DNA of 63,191 nt from an uncultured Neokomagataea sp. (GCF_946476835.1 NZ_CAMKWA010000013.1:1-63191), one strand, 5' to 3'. Shown: positions 53,895-62,877, numbered from the stretch's first letter. Notes: generated by a model not told the origin, from the letters alone. Program-made: numbers and translations.

Positions 53895-54401
53895 TTACCC
53901 GCGTTGATTCCATGAAGAAATCAGGTCCAATGTCGCTTGTGGAGACATGGTGCGTGCATTGCCGAGAGCGAGTGAAGCATCGCTATTGAGTGGTTTTCCT
54001 GCTGGGGTGAGGACAATCACAGTTGGGATAGCTTTGACCTTTACGCCGTATTTGAGGGCGATATCCATGTTGTGGGTAAAGCGATCTACGTTGACTGGCA
54101 CGATCACAAACTGGCTTTCAAGCCAACCTTGCGCGTCAGGAAGGGCAAAGACACCGGCGAGCATGCGGCAATCTGGGCACCAGTTGGCACCAAAGTCTAA
54201 GAGGACTTTACGGCCTGTTTTTTTGGCCGTTGCAAAAGCTTCTTTGACTTGAACGGATGCTAAAGAAGAATCAGGGTAGGGGGCTGCAATCGGCGCAGCA
54301 GATGTTTCGCTGACCTGCGGTGCAGCTTTTGTCTCAGCAGCGGCGAATGGCGCGGTGAGGATGGTGCCGATAGCGGCGGCAGCAAGGAGTATTTTGCGCA
54401 T
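53895..54401 (-). CDS. Periplasmic thioredoxin-like protein
   Basis: Exported protein of 168 residues: signal peptide MRKILLAAAAIGTILTAPFA with cleavage after AAAE-like residues, an Ala/Pro linker, then a thioredoxin fold. The redox motif WCPDC is at 74-78 (LLDFGANWCPDCRML), and the cis-proline region reads AIPTVIVLTPAGKP. DUF255/thioredoxin_7-type relatives reduce periplasmic disulfides or assist metal/cytochrome assembly. ATG 54401 has GAAGG seven bases upstream; a longer frame to 54530 lacks a signal. Confidence 0.85.
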   Translation of the reverse strand: MRKILLAAAAIGTILTAPFAAAETKAAPQVSETSAAPIAAPYPDSSLASVQVKEAFATAKKTGRKVLLDFGANWCPDCRMLAGVFALPDAQGWLESQFVIVPVNVDRFTHNMDIALKYGVKVKAIPTVIVLTPAGKPLNSDASLALGNARTMSPQATLDLISSWNQRG

Positions 54402-54521
54402 TGCATGACCTTCGATGAAAGAGAACGCCTTATTGAAAAGGAGTTTTCTTTGATGATGGGGACGATCATGGCAGAACGCTAGAGGAAAGCGCAAATCTGT
54501 TTTGAATGAAAAGGTATCTTG

Positions 54522-54878
54522 GTGAAGCAATCACGTGCGAAACAAAGACAAGGCCGCTCTTCGGTGGATACGGCGCATGGGCAGGGTGCGGCCCCAGAAG
54601 TGAGCATGGCGACAACACTCCTGCGGACGTTAAGCCTAACGGGGATGACGTTTGCCTTTATTCTGGTGATTCGCTTTTGGGGGCCAGCCACGCAGGTGAT
54701 GCAGCATGTGGCAGGAAGCATGGCGTGGCAGCGTTTGACGGCTTTGTTCCATATTGAGACGGGGTTAGGGCGTGAGCAGTTTATCTTTGTTGGGATAGTC
54801 GTTTTTTGTTTTGTGTTGGCTTTGGTGCTGCAAACATTGGTCTTGTGGGGATTGCATTTCCGTAAAAAGCGCGGGTGA
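54522..54878 (+). CDS. Small two-helix membrane protein, unknown
   Basis: Protein of 118 residues of unknown function. A basic N-terminus (VKQSRAKQRQGRSS) precedes two hydrophobic helices, about residues 39-55 (LTGMTFAFILVIRFWG region) and 88-108 (FIFVGIVVFCFVLALVLQTL), with a basic end. GTG 54522 with AAGG upstream is the likeliest start; ATG 54606 would give 90 residues and keep both helices. It is divergent from the thioredoxin-like gene, and its stop codon directly abuts the stop of the convergent DUF423 gene. Confidence 0.6.
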   Translation: MKQSRAKQRQGRSSVDTAHGQGAAPEVSMATTLLRTLSLTGMTFAFILVIRFWGPATQVMQHVAGSMAWQRLTALFHIETGLGREQFIFVGIVVFCFVLALVLQTLVLWGLHFRKKRG

Positions 54879-55310
54879 TTAAAAGCGCCGTTTGTGTGTG
54901 ATGGCGGCGAGGGCTGTGATCAGCCATCCGAGGATCAGGAGTGTGCCACCATAGGGAGCGATGCGCGCGATTGAGAGCGAGCCGACATGCAGGTCTTTAA
55001 GCGCAAACAGCAGGACAGGTACGACGAAGAGCAGCGTTCCCCCGATGAAAGCATAGCCTGCTAAACGCCCAAGTCTGGGGGTAAGAAGGTGCTGCCCTAT
55101 AGCCACGCCATAAAGGGCGAGTGCATGCCACATCAGCATATCAACGGCATTGTGCAGGGCCGTTGGGCCGGTCGGTACGGCGTAATCTTTAAGGGGTAGG
55201 TGTGCGGAGATTGCCCCAAGAATGACGCCGCATGCGCCAAACAGGCTTCCTATGACGAGGAACAGGCGCGGGTTAAATCCTGTATGTGGGGGAACAGGGT
55301 ATCTCTTCAT
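54879..55310 (-). CDS. DUF423 membrane protein (YgdD-like)
   Basis: Inner-membrane protein of 143 residues with four hydrophobic helices. The DUF423 pattern is clear: RLFLVIGSLFGACGVILGAI and SAHLP at the N-terminus, TALHNAVDMLMWHALALYGV, and GGTLLILGWLITALAA at the end. Function unknown. It ends exactly where the plus-strand neighbour ends, with no base between the stop codons and no terminator. Confidence 0.9.
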   Translation of the reverse strand: MKRYPVPPHTGFNPRLFLVIGSLFGACGVILGAISAHLPLKDYAVPTGPTALHNAVDMLMWHALALYGVAIGQHLLTPRLGRLAGYAFIGGTLLFVVPVLLFALKDLHVGSLSIARIAPYGGTLLILGWLITALAAITHKRRF

Positions 55311-55419
55311 ACGTTTTGCTTAGCATGCTTCTGGCCGTTCTGAGAATAATCACGTGCGTGAGCTGCGGTCAGGGCGTGTTATATGATGACGTCTTTATAG
55401 AGTGTTAGGGAGTGATTTC

Positions 55420-56016
55420 ATGAAGGCTGTAAACGGTTTGACCGCATTGGCATCAGTGGCACTGATGATGGGTTTGTCGGCTTGTGGTGTGGATGCACCG
55501 CCGCCACCGCCGCTGCCGTCTTCTAGTCCTGCTGTGAGCCCTTTGAGCACGCAGGATGTGGCTCTTCTTCAGCAGTTGGACACCCTGGATCAGCAGCAAG
55601 GTGCGATTGCTGCACTGGCCGCAACGCATAGCAATAGTGATGTTGTGAAAGCTTTTGCTGTTACGGTTGCAACGGACCATGCGACGAACCGTAAGGCGAT
55701 TGCTCAAATTGCTACGAGTGCCAATTTGAAGACAAGCACGGGGTTGAGCGCGGCGGACCAGGCGCATATTGCGGCTGTTGGGCGTTTATATGGCACCGCT
55801 TATGATCGTGTGTTTTTGCGAGAAGTTGTGAGCGCAACGACGCCCGCGCTGGCATCGTCATTGAAGGCGGTTGCCACGGGATCTGGCAACGGGAATGTAA
55901 AGACGCTAGCGGGCGATAGCACGACGTTGCTGCAAAATCATACCAATCAAGCCCGCGATTTGATGGGGGAACGTACGATTCGTCACCATCGTCTGCATAT
56001 TGGTAGCCACCAATAA
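55420..56016 (+). CDS. DUF4142 lipoprotein
   Basis: Exported protein of 198 residues with lipobox LSAC (Cys22), a proline run (PPPPPLPSSSP) and a helical DUF4142 domain: LSTQDVALLQQLDTLDQQQG, VVKAFAVTVATDHATNRKAI, LREVVSATTPAL. The domain resembles a ferritin-like four-helix bundle; function is not established. ATG 55420 has AGGGAG eight bases upstream. A perfect inverted repeat follows the gene. Confidence 0.88.
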   Translation: MKAVNGLTALASVALMMGLSACGVDAPPPPPLPSSSPAVSPLSTQDVALLQQLDTLDQQQGAIAALAATHSNSDVVKAFAVTVATDHATNRKAIAQIATSANLKTSTGLSAADQAHIAAVGRLYGTAYDRVFLREVVSATTPALASSLKAVATGSGNGNVKTLAGDSTTLLQNHTNQARDLMGERTIRHHRLHIGSHQ

Positions 56017-56063
56017 GACCCTAGCGCGTGGGTTTTCCCAAGTGCTTGGAGTGTTGAAGTACT

Positions 56064-56089
56064 GCCTGACTGGAAGCATCCAGTCAGGC
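56064..56089. terminator. Perfect 11-bp hairpin after the DUF4142 gene
   Basis: GCCTGACTGGA (56064-56074) pairs perfectly with TCCAGTCAGGC (56079-56089) around AGCA. Only TTGGT follows, so it is terminator-like without a proper T-run. It lies 48 bases after the stop. Confidence 0.55.
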
Positions 56090-56137
56090 TTGGTGCTGCT
56101 CTGTAGGTCTTATAAAAACGTAGATTAGGGATATGGT

Positions 56138-56707
56138 ATGGCCATCCGGATTGATCGGGTTGTAACGCGTGGCGGGGACCGTGGGCAGACTTCGCTGGGA
56201 GATGGTCAGCGGGTTTCTAAGGCTGATGCACGCGTTGAAGCGATGGGTGCCGTTGATGAATTGAATGCTCAGATTGGTATGCTGGAGTATTTATGCCGTG
56301 TTGAGCGTGGCGATGTGGCGGGTGCAGCGTCGTTACGTAGTATTCAGGGTGGACTTTTTGATTTGGGGGCAGATATTTGCATGCCGCCAAAAGGTGATGA
56401 ACACCGTGACCCCGTATTATCAGCAGCATCTGTTTTGTGGTTAGAGAAAGAAATTGCAGAATTGGGAAAAAATTTACCGGCGTTAACGAGCTTTATTTTG
56501 CCGGGTGGGGAGCGGGAGGCGGCTCAGGCGCATATTGTTCGCACGGTTGCGCGGCGTGCTGAGAGGCGGGTTGTGGCCTTGGGCGGCAATTTGGATGTTG
56601 GGGTGCGTTTTCTGAATCGCTTGTCAGATTATTTTTTCCAGTATGCACGTAAAGTCAATGATAATGGGGCGTGCGATATTTTGTGGCAGCCACGGCAATG
56701 GTCATGA
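56138..56707 (+). CDS. Cob(I)yrinic acid a,c-diamide adenosyltransferase (PduO type)
   Basis: Transfers adenosyl from ATP to cob(I)alamin, making coenzyme B12. The 189-residue protein has TRGGDRGQTSLGDGQRVSKA (ATP-binding), AMGAVDELNAQIGM, FILPGGEREAAQAHIVRTVA, RRAERRVV and LNRLSDYFFQYAR, all PduO/MMAB hallmarks. It implies that the cell uses adenosylcobalamin, although no B12-dependent enzyme or B12 synthesis gene is in the window. Start ATG 56138 follows a TAGGGATATGGT stretch. Confidence 0.93.
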   Translation: MAIRIDRVVTRGGDRGQTSLGDGQRVSKADARVEAMGAVDELNAQIGMLEYLCRVERGDVAGAASLRSIQGGLFDLGADICMPPKGDEHRDPVLSAASVLWLEKEIAELGKNLPALTSFILPGGEREAAQAHIVRTVARRAERRVVALGGNLDVGVRFLNRLSDYFFQYARKVNDNGACDILWQPRQWS

Positions 56708-56791
56708 GTTTTTGTGTGTTCTTGCTTTAGTTTGATAGCGGAAAGTTTATGATTTAGCCGCTGACTCTAGTGGTGACATTCTTATTTTTTT

Positions 56792-56989
56792 TTGCTAGAT
56801 GACGTTTTGCAAGAGTGCTGGTTTGAACAGGTGGCCAGCGCCGTGACTTCTGAAAATTCCGCCGGAACATTCTCTGAAGCAAAGCGACGCTTTTGCAGGG
56901 AAGTGTATTTCGATGAGCCGAACTTATTCGGTTACAGTATTGATGAAGTCATGATTAGACACCTTATTTTGATAGAAAAAAGTGTATAA
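56792..56989 (+). CDS. Small unknown protein coupled to the AT-hook gene
   Basis: A 65-codon frame starting at TTG 56792 (or GTG 56831). It is acidic and aromatic (REVYFDEPNLFGYSIDEVMI) with no recognised family. A nine-T run just before the start weakens the case for a ribosome site. The stop TAA shares a base with the ATG of the next gene, the form of translational coupling, which is the main reason to list it. Confidence 0.45.
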   Translation: MLDDVLQECWFEQVASAVTSENSAGTFSEAKRRFCREVYFDEPNLFGYSIDEVMIRHLILIEKSV

Positions 56990-57612
56990 TGCAGGACGAT
57001 CAGCAGGTAAGCGAAGATAAACTGCGAGAAGCCTTGGCCCGTTTAGGGGCTGGTTCTGGTAAAAGCTCAAATAAACCGTCTAGACCTGTTCAGCAAACAC
57101 CTGAACGCCGTCGCCGTTTTGTGCGGGATGGGCAGGTTGTTGTAGAACATCAATCAACTGGCCGTCCGATGAGTGGGCGGATGCAGGCTGTGCGTGCAGC
57201 GGGTGGTCCAGAAGAGCACGAAGAGATTGAGCGTTTACGCCAGTCTGTGAAGCGTGAGCAGCGCCGCTGTGAAGAAGTTGAGCGCCATGTGGGTGACCTC
57301 AAGGGGCAGTTACGGACGTTCGAAACGCGTGAAGCGCATACAAAGCTGCAAATCGTTGATTTAACGAAGGCACTGCGTGATGCGCAGGATCATATTCAGG
57401 CTTTGAAATCTGATTTGCATCGTGCGCGTGAAGAGGCTGCCGAAGCCTCACGCCGTTCACCGCGTCCGGTTGGTCGTCCGCGGAAACACCCTCTCCCAGC
57501 GAGTGCTGTGTCGCGCCCAGCAGCAGAGCGAACGGTGGATGCCGGGATGGATGTTGCGCCATCAAATGCCGCGTATGATACGGCAGAGCCTGTGCAGTGG
57601 TGGAAAGACTAA
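56989..57612 (+). CDS. Unknown coiled-coil protein with an AT-hook-like motif
   Basis: Protein of 207 residues with three parts: a basic, disordered N-terminus (GSGKSSNKPSRP, PERRRRFVRDGQVVVEHQ); a long charged coiled coil (about residues 76-150, EEIERLRQSVKREQRRCEEV and heptad repeats beyond); and a C-terminal stretch with PVGRPRKHPLP, an AT-hook-like core, ending EPVQWWKD. No family is recognised. A role at DNA or the nucleoid is suggested by form only. A strong terminator follows. Confidence 0.75.
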   Translation: MQDDQQVSEDKLREALARLGAGSGKSSNKPSRPVQQTPERRRRFVRDGQVVVEHQSTGRPMSGRMQAVRAAGGPEEHEEIERLRQSVKREQRRCEEVERHVGDLKGQLRTFETREAHTKLQIVDLTKALRDAQDHIQALKSDLHRAREEAAEASRRSPRPVGRPRKHPLPASAVSRPAAERTVDAGMDVAPSNAAYDTAEPVQWWKD

Positions 57613-57647
57613 GTCTTTAGCACCACTGTTAGATTTGGGTTTGAGAG

Positions 57648-57687
57648 CACGCTCTTCCTGATGTTAGGAAGAGCGTGTTTCTTTTTT
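57648..57687 (+). terminator. Strong terminator that overlaps the end of the OPT gene
   Basis: CACGCTCTTCCT (57648-57659) pairs perfectly with AGGAAGAGCGTG (57666-57677) around GATGTT, followed by TTTCTTTTTT. The right arm and T-run are also the last codons and stop of the convergent OPT gene (stop at 57664-57666). Confidence 0.9.
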
Positions 57688-59571
57688 ACGCAGTGTTTTT
57701 ACAAACCATAGGATGACCATGGTGAATGCTATGGTGCCCAGCCATGGTTGTATGGTGGCAGGGATTGGTAAGGCGAGGGCATCTGGGTTTCCTGTGCCAC
57801 CTGCAATGGCAGCAATCACAACGCCAATAATACTTTCGCCGACAATAAAGCCGGAGGCAATCATGGTGCCTTTCTCTTGCGCGTGGTGACGCAGGATGTG
57901 GCCAAGAATTGCTCCAACGGTAATGGTGACGGAGACTTCTGGCGGGAGGTATAGGCCGAGACCAACGGCGAGGGGAGGAAGTGCAAGGTTATTTTTGCGC
58001 AGACCGAGATCTGCGAGGACCAAGGCAATGCCTATGCCCGCACCAATTTCGAGCATTTTCCAATCGAGCGTATGATTCATGATGCCCGTTGCAATGGCGG
58101 ACATGAGGGCTGGTTGTGGGGCGGCGAGTACCTGATCAGGGTGCATCCCGGCATGTGGCAGGGGAGCGTTGGCAAAGCCATAGGCTTGATACAAGGTTTG
58201 CAGAACCCAGGGGATAATAAAGGCGCCGGCAACGCAGCCGATTAAGAGGGCGACTTCTTGGCGCCATGGTGTGGCGCCGACTAATTGGCCGGTTTTGAGG
58301 TCTTGTAAGTTGTCATTTGAAATCGCGGCGGATGCGGTAATCGCGGACAGAAGAAACAAGCCGAATCCAATGGCGATAGGGCGCTGGGCGGAAGTCAGGA
58401 GGCCTGTATGCTCCAAGAAAGTCATCATCAGCGTGATCAGAATAATGGCAATGATGCCAATTCCGGAAATGGGAGATGAGGACGAGCCAATAATGCCGGC
58501 CATGTAACCGCAAGCACTAGCGACGAGGAAGCCGATGATAAAGCAGGTACCAATGCCGAGCAGCACGAGTGTGATGAGGGCGGTATCATGCGCCATGACG
58601 GGCCAAAGGAAATGTGTGAATAGGCCGGCCAGTGTAATGGCGAGGAGAATGGCAAGCCCATTGATCAGGCGGGGTGGCAGGTCTGTATCTGTGGGGTCTT
58701 GTGGGGCGCTGCCTGTACCGATGAGTGCTTCACGGATGCCGCGCATGACGGGTTTCGCCAAGGAAATGAGTGTCCACAAGGCTGCAATAGCAATGACGCC
58801 TGCGCCGATAAAACGTACTTTGTGAAGCCATAGGCCGCTTGCTTCGGCGAGTGGATGGACGCTGGGGTGGAGGTGGCCGAGATATGGCACAAGCACGCCC
58901 CATGCGAGGACGACGCCAATTAACATGGCGATGCCACCGGCGAGGCCGACAAGGTAACCGGTGCCGAGCAAGGCGAGAGAGAAGCTACCGCTGAGGCGGA
59001 ATGCCGATGCGCCGATGCTGCCAGCAAGGGTGAAGCCATCTGATAGAATGCGCAAACCGCCTGTGAGAAATGCGACGAGTGCTGAGACGGCGCTACCTTG
59101 GATGAGGGCGCGAAGATTTTGTGCATCGCCTTCAGGGGATGAGGCTTTGAGAATTTCGGCGCAGGCTTTGCCTTCTGGGTAGGGAAGGGTGGAGCGGGAA
59201 ACGAGTGCGCGGCGTAGTGGAATGGTAAAGACCACACCGGTCATGCCGCCTGCGAGGGTGAGGAGTAAGGTCTGAAAATAAGGGAATTCGTGCCAGTACC
59301 CAATCATAATGAGACTAGGAAGTGCGGCGAAGACGCAGGAGAGGGTGCCTGCCGCTGAGGCTTGTGTTTGGACGAGGTTATTTTCCAAGATGCTGCTATT
59401 GCCGAGAATGCGCAGTACGACCATGGAAATGATGGTGGCGGGAATTGAGGATGCAAATGTCAGGCCGATTTTAAGGCCGAGATAGACATTGGCCGCTGTG
59501 AAAATCACCGTAATGAGGGTGCCAAGAATAACCCCGCGGAGGGTTAGTTCGCGGCTTGATGGAGGCAGCAT
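57664..59571 (-). CDS. OPT family transporter (oligopeptide/metal-chelate)
   Basis: Predicted inner-membrane transporter of 635 residues with about 15-16 hydrophobic helices. Starts MLPPSSRELTLRGVILGTLI and has the OPT markers VYLGLKIGLTFASSIPATII, NLVQTQASAAGTLSCVFAAL and PYPEGKACAEILKA. Bacterial OPT proteins carry oligopeptides or, in some cases, siderophore-metal complexes; the substrate is uncertain. ATG 59571 has AGGA seven bases upstream; a frame extending to 59730 adds a non-conserved lead. The 3' end lies inside the convergent neighbour's terminator. Confidence 0.88.
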   Translation of the reverse strand: MLPPSSRELTLRGVILGTLITVIFTAANVYLGLKIGLTFASSIPATIISMVVLRILGNSSILENNLVQTQASAAGTLSCVFAALPSLIMIGYWHEFPYFQTLLLTLAGGMTGVVFTIPLRRALVSRSTLPYPEGKACAEILKASSPEGDAQNLRALIQGSAVSALVAFLTGGLRILSDGFTLAGSIGASAFRLSGSFSLALLGTGYLVGLAGGIAMLIGVVLAWGVLVPYLGHLHPSVHPLAEASGLWLHKVRFIGAGVIAIAALWTLISLAKPVMRGIREALIGTGSAPQDPTDTDLPPRLINGLAILLAITLAGLFTHFLWPVMAHDTALITLVLLGIGTCFIIGFLVASACGYMAGIIGSSSSPISGIGIIAIILITLMMTFLEHTGLLTSAQRPIAIGFGLFLLSAITASAAISNDNLQDLKTGQLVGATPWRQEVALLIGCVAGAFIIPWVLQTLYQAYGFANAPLPHAGMHPDQVLAAPQPALMSAIATGIMNHTLDWKMLEIGAGIGIALVLADLGLRKNNLALPPLAVGLGLYLPPEVSVTITVGAILGHILRHHAQEKGTMIASGFIVGESIIGVVIAAIAGGTGNPDALALPIPATIQPWLGTIAFTMVILWFVKTLRKKETRSS

Positions 59572-59610
59572 GCCAATGTCCTGTCGTTGTCGTAATAATA
59601 CATGTGTTGG

Positions 59611-59640
59611 CAAATCGGGCCGCAAAGGCGGCCCGATTTG
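59611..59640. terminator. Perfect 13-bp hairpin between the lipoprotein and OPT genes
   Basis: CAAATCGGGCCGC (59611-59623) pairs perfectly with GCGGCCCGATTTG (59628-59640) around AAAG. It lies 26 bases after the lipoprotein stop (minus strand) and 40 bases before the OPT start. The stem end supplies ATTTG as a short release tract, so it is probably the lipoprotein terminator. Confidence 0.7.
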
Positions 59641-59665
59641 GTAGAGTGTTCTTTGATGCCAGTGA

Positions 59666-60271
59666 TTACTGGCTGTTACTGCGGAATGCAGAAGGGCGTG
59701 GGTGCTTGCGGTTATAATCCAACTCGTCATGCGTCAGCTGTAGGCCGACTTCGAGCGTATAAGGATTTTCCTGCAAATTGTCCGACGCTGGCAGATCAAT
59801 CAGGCGGAGCTCTGTTTTTGCAGTCTGCGTGCTGACGTTTGGTGCCATTGTAAAGCTATCGTTGAAGGTTTTTTTATCAACGATCTTGCCGTTCTGCATG
59901 ATAGCAACGAAGTACGGTATTGTGACTTGGTCCTGCGTTGCAGCGGGGCCACGTTCAATAAAGAAGGAAAGGCCAACGCGGGTACGGACCATTTTTTGTT
60001 TGTCTGGGCCATCGGGGCCGCGGCTACAATCACCAGACAGGGCGGTGATTTGGACGTGACTGCTGAGATTGCGCAGGTCCTGATCTTTCTCGGTATAGGC
60101 AAAGCGGTCTGCTGTGCCAGTCGGGATGTCAGTGCGTGGGCAAGCCGGGGCAAAAAGGCTTGGATTGGATTCGTCTTCACAGCCTGTCAGAGTGACCATT
60201 GCTGTGGTGAGAGCCAGTATGGTGCCAACCATAATGGTTCCTGAGAGTGTGGGGCGCCGGAGGAAAGGCAT
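59666..60271 (-). CDS. Lipoprotein of unknown function
   Basis: Exported protein of 201 residues. The signal peptide TIMVGTILALTTAMVTLTGC has its lipobox Cys at residue 31. The mature part is mostly beta with VQITALSGDCSRGPDG, RVGLSFFIERGPAATQDQVT and a C-terminal basic tail. No family was named with confidence. ATG 60271 is chosen as the start of the signal peptide; GGGAGAA lies 11 bases upstream. It is divergent from ispH. Confidence 0.75.
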   Translation of the reverse strand: MPFLRRPTLSGTIMVGTILALTTAMVTLTGCEDESNPSLFAPACPRTDIPTGTADRFAYTEKDQDLRNLSSHVQITALSGDCSRGPDGPDKQKMVRTRVGLSFFIERGPAATQDQVTIPYFVAIMQNGKIVDKKTFNDSFTMAPNVSTQTAKTELRLIDLPASDNLQENPYTLEVGLQLTHDELDYNRKHPRPSAFRSNSQ

Positions 60272-60326
60272 CTTCGGTTCATTCTCCCAGAAACGTGAAG
60301 AGGGATAATAACAAGTGGGCAAGGCG

Positions 60327-60355
60327 TTGCGATAGAACGCAATCCAGACGATACT
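60327..60355 (+). promoter_or_regulatory. Candidate promoter of ispH-thrB-rnhA
   Basis: TTGCGA (60327-60332) and GATACT (60350-60355) with a 17-base spacer. Transcription would start near 60362, about 34 bases before the ispH ATG. Confidence 0.4.
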
Positions 60356-60395
60356 GCATCCTAACATATCGAACTACGCCCTTTTGGGGAACACC

Positions 60396-61415
60396 ATGTC
60401 AGATCAGACTTTTCTCGCTCCTGAACGTGCTGCTGAGCACGTTTCCTCCACTGAACAGCGGACGCTGCGGGTTTTGCTCGCGGGACCACGCGGCTTTTGC
60501 GCGGGTGTTGATCGCGCTATTCGCGTTGTCGAGGAAGCGTTGCGCCGCTATGGCGCACCCGTTTATGTGCGTCATGAAATTGTTCATAACCGCACGGTTG
60601 TGGAAGGGCTTGAGGCCAAGGGTGCTATTTTCGTTGAGGAACTGGATGAAGTTCCTGCCGATGGGCATGTCGTTTTCTCGGCGCATGGCGTGCCAAAAGC
60701 GGTCCCGGCTGAGGCTGAGCGCCGTAACCTTCTGTATTTGGATGCTACGTGTCCGCTGGTGTCTAAAGTCCATCGTGAGGCGGAGCGTCACTTCGCGGGC
60801 GGTGGTCCAGAGCAGCGCCATATCCTGATGATCGGCCATGCGGGGCACCCGGAAGTTGTGGGTACGATGGGGCAGTTGCCTCAGGGTGCTGTCACGCTTA
60901 TCAATGATGCGGATGAAGCGCGCAGCGTGCAGCCGGAAGATCCGGGCCGATTAGCCTTTATCACGCAGACGACCCTATCCGTCGATGATACAGCAGAAAT
61001 TGTTGATATTTTACGGACGCGTTTCCCAGATATTGAAGGGCCGCGTCGTGAAGATATTTGTTATGCGACGACGAATCGTCAGGAAGCTGTGAAGGCAATT
61101 GCGCCGGAAAGTGATCTGGTCATCGTAATCGGTTCCCCGAATTCGTCGAATTCGCAGCGCCTGCGGGAAGTGGCGGAGCGTTCTGGTGCGCGCCGTGCGC
61201 TGTTGGTGCCGAAATTGGCTGATCTCGATTGGTCCGTTCTGGACGGTGTAGAAACGCTGGGGATTAGTGCGGGGGCATCCGCGCCAGAAACGCTGGTGCA
61301 GGAGATGGTTGTCGCGTTGTCTGAACATTTTGTGCTTCAAATTGAAGAGCGCATTGTGAAGAAAGAAAACGTGAGCTTCCGTCTGCCGGGGCCATTGGCG
61401 ACAAGCGCTGATTGA
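60396..61415 (+). CDS. ispH: 4-hydroxy-3-methylbut-2-enyl diphosphate reductase
   Basis: Last step of the MEP isoprenoid pathway, giving IPP and DMAPP through a 4Fe-4S cluster. The 339-residue protein has the three cluster cysteines Cys35 ([12 protein letters not shown]), Cys119 ([11 protein letters not shown]) and Cys222 (ICYATTNRQ), plus [11 protein letters not shown] and the [11 protein letters not shown] motif. ATG 60396 has GGGGA five bases upstream. It is first in ispH-thrB-rnhA, a common alphaproteobacterial order. Confidence 0.97.
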   Translation: MSDQTFLAPERAAEHVSSTEQRTLRVLLAGPRGFCAGVDRAIRVVEEALRRYGAPVYVRHEIVHNRTVVEGLEAKGAIFVEELDEVPADGHVVFSAHGVPKAVPAEAERRNLLYLDATCPLVSKVHREAERHFAGGGPEQRHILMIGHAGHPEVVGTMGQLPQGAVTLINDADEARSVQPEDPGRLAFITQTTLSVDDTAEIVDILRTRFPDIEGPRREDICYATTNRQEAVKAIAPESDLVIVIGSPNSSNSQRLREVAERSGARRALLVPKLADLDWSVLDGVETLGISAGASAPETLVQEMVVALSEHFVLQIEERIVKKENVSFRLPGPLATSAD

Positions 61416-61421
61416 TTATCC

Positions 61422-62381
61422 ATGGCGGTTTATACGGAGTTCTCGGAGGAGGCGTTAAAGCGCTTCCTCTTGGAGTATGACCTTGGGGCGTTGGTGTCGT
61501 TTCAAGGGATTGCGGAAGGTGTTGAGAATAGTAATTTCCTGCTGAATGTGAGCAGCGGGACGTATATTCTCACACTCTTTGAAAAGCGCATGAAGGCCGA
61601 TGAACTGCCATGGTTCTTAGGTTTGATGCAGCATTTGTCACGAGCAGGGGTGGTGTGCCCCTTGCCGGTTGATGGTGTGGATGAGCGCGCCTTACGTTCG
61701 CTTGCGGGGCGGCCAGCGGTTATCACAACGTTCCTTCAGGGGAAGGGGTTGAAAGATTTAACGCCCGATTCCTGTCATCAGGTCGGGCGTGCAATGGCGA
61801 CTTTGCATCGGGCGGGCCAATCGTATGAACAGCAACGGTCTAATGCACTCTCTGCAGAGGCATGGGGGCCTTTATTAGCGCGCTGTGGAGCGTTCGGTGA
61901 TTCGCTCGGTGTGGGGTTTGGGGATGAAGTGGCTTCAGCCTTAGAAAAGGTAATTCCACATTGGCCTCAGAGAGGCGCGTTGCCGACCGGGCAAATCCAT
62001 GCAGATCTGTTTCCAGATAATGTGTTTTTTCAAAACGGTGGATTATCGGGGCTGATCGACTTTTATTTCGCCTGTACGGATATTTTGGCTTACGACTTGG
62101 CCATTGGGCTGAATGCTTGGTGCTTTGAAGAGCATGAGGGGCGTGTAGTATATCGCCCAGAGTGTGCGGCAGCATTCATCGCGGGGTATGAGCAGATACG
62201 GCCATTGGAGAGTGCTGAGCGGGAGGCTTTACCAGTACTGTGCCAAGGTGCAGCGCTGCGTTTTGTGCTAACGCGTTTGTACGATTGGATTAACACACCA
62301 GAAGATGCGCTGGTCGTTCGGAAAGATCCACGTCCTTATATGCAGCGTTTTCAGCAGTTTTTTAAGGCGGGTCATGTCTGA
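61422..62381 (+). CDS. thrB: Homoserine kinase (APH-fold type)
   Basis: Phosphorylates homoserine in threonine biosynthesis. The 319-residue protein belongs to the aminoglycoside-phosphotransferase fold rather than the GHMP kinase type: [20 protein letters not shown] (ATP-binding), the catalytic loop [14 protein letters not shown] and the metal motif [10 protein letters not shown]. This ThrB version is normal in alphaproteobacteria. It starts six bases after ispH and overlaps rnhA by eight bases. Confidence 0.95.
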   Translation: MAVYTEFSEEALKRFLLEYDLGALVSFQGIAEGVENSNFLLNVSSGTYILTLFEKRMKADELPWFLGLMQHLSRAGVVCPLPVDGVDERALRSLAGRPAVITTFLQGKGLKDLTPDSCHQVGRAMATLHRAGQSYEQQRSNALSAEAWGPLLARCGAFGDSLGVGFGDEVASALEKVIPHWPQRGALPTGQIHADLFPDNVFFQNGGLSGLIDFYFACTDILAYDLAIGLNAWCFEEHEGRVVYRPECAAAFIAGYEQIRPLESAEREALPVLCQGAALRFVLTRLYDWINTPEDALVVRKDPRPYMQRFQQFFKAGHV

Positions 62382-62820
62382 CGTTCAGGATAATATTGTC
62401 GATATTTGGACCGATGGTGGCTGTAAGCCTAATCCGGGGCCTGGTGGCTGGGGTGTTTTACTGAGCTATCGCGGGAAAGAGCGTGAGATGAAGGGCGGAG
62501 ACCCGGAAACCACGAATAACCGGATGGAGTTGACCGCTGCAGCAGAGGCGCTGGAGACGTTAACGCGCCCCTGCAAGGTACGGCTGCACACGGATAGTGA
62601 GTATCTTAAAAACGGTATTACGCGCTGGCATACGGGGTGGGTACGTCGGAAGTGGCGTAATGCAGCGGGTGATCCTGTTGCGAATATGGATTTATGGCAG
62701 CGTATTTTAACGGCTGCGAAACCGCATGAAATTGAGTGGCTGTGGGTTAAGGGGCATTCGGGTGATGAATATAATGACCGTGTGGACCGCTTAGCGACAG
62801 AGGGGCGAGAAGAACTCTGA
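62374..62820 (+). CDS. rnhA: Ribonuclease HI
   Basis: Degrades the RNA strand of RNA-DNA hybrids. The 148-residue enzyme has the catalytic acidic residues Asp14 ([17 protein letters not shown]), Glu52 ([12 protein letters not shown]), Asp74 ([11 protein letters not shown]) and Asp138 (NDRVDRLA), with His128 in [11 protein letters not shown]. The ATG at 62374 lies within the end of thrB; a frame starting earlier, at 62305, is inside thrB. No terminator was found before the tRNA promoter. Confidence 0.97.
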   Translation: MSDVQDNIVDIWTDGGCKPNPGPGGWGVLLSYRGKEREMKGGDPETTNNRMELTAAAEALETLTRPCKVRLHTDSEYLKNGITRWHTGWVRRKWRNAAGDPVANMDLWQRILTAAKPHEIEWLWVKGHSGDEYNDRVDRLATEGREEL

Positions 62821-62877
62821 ATTTTAGTCATAGACTGCTGATTGCATTAAAAAATTCAGAAAAATGACAAAAAGGGG

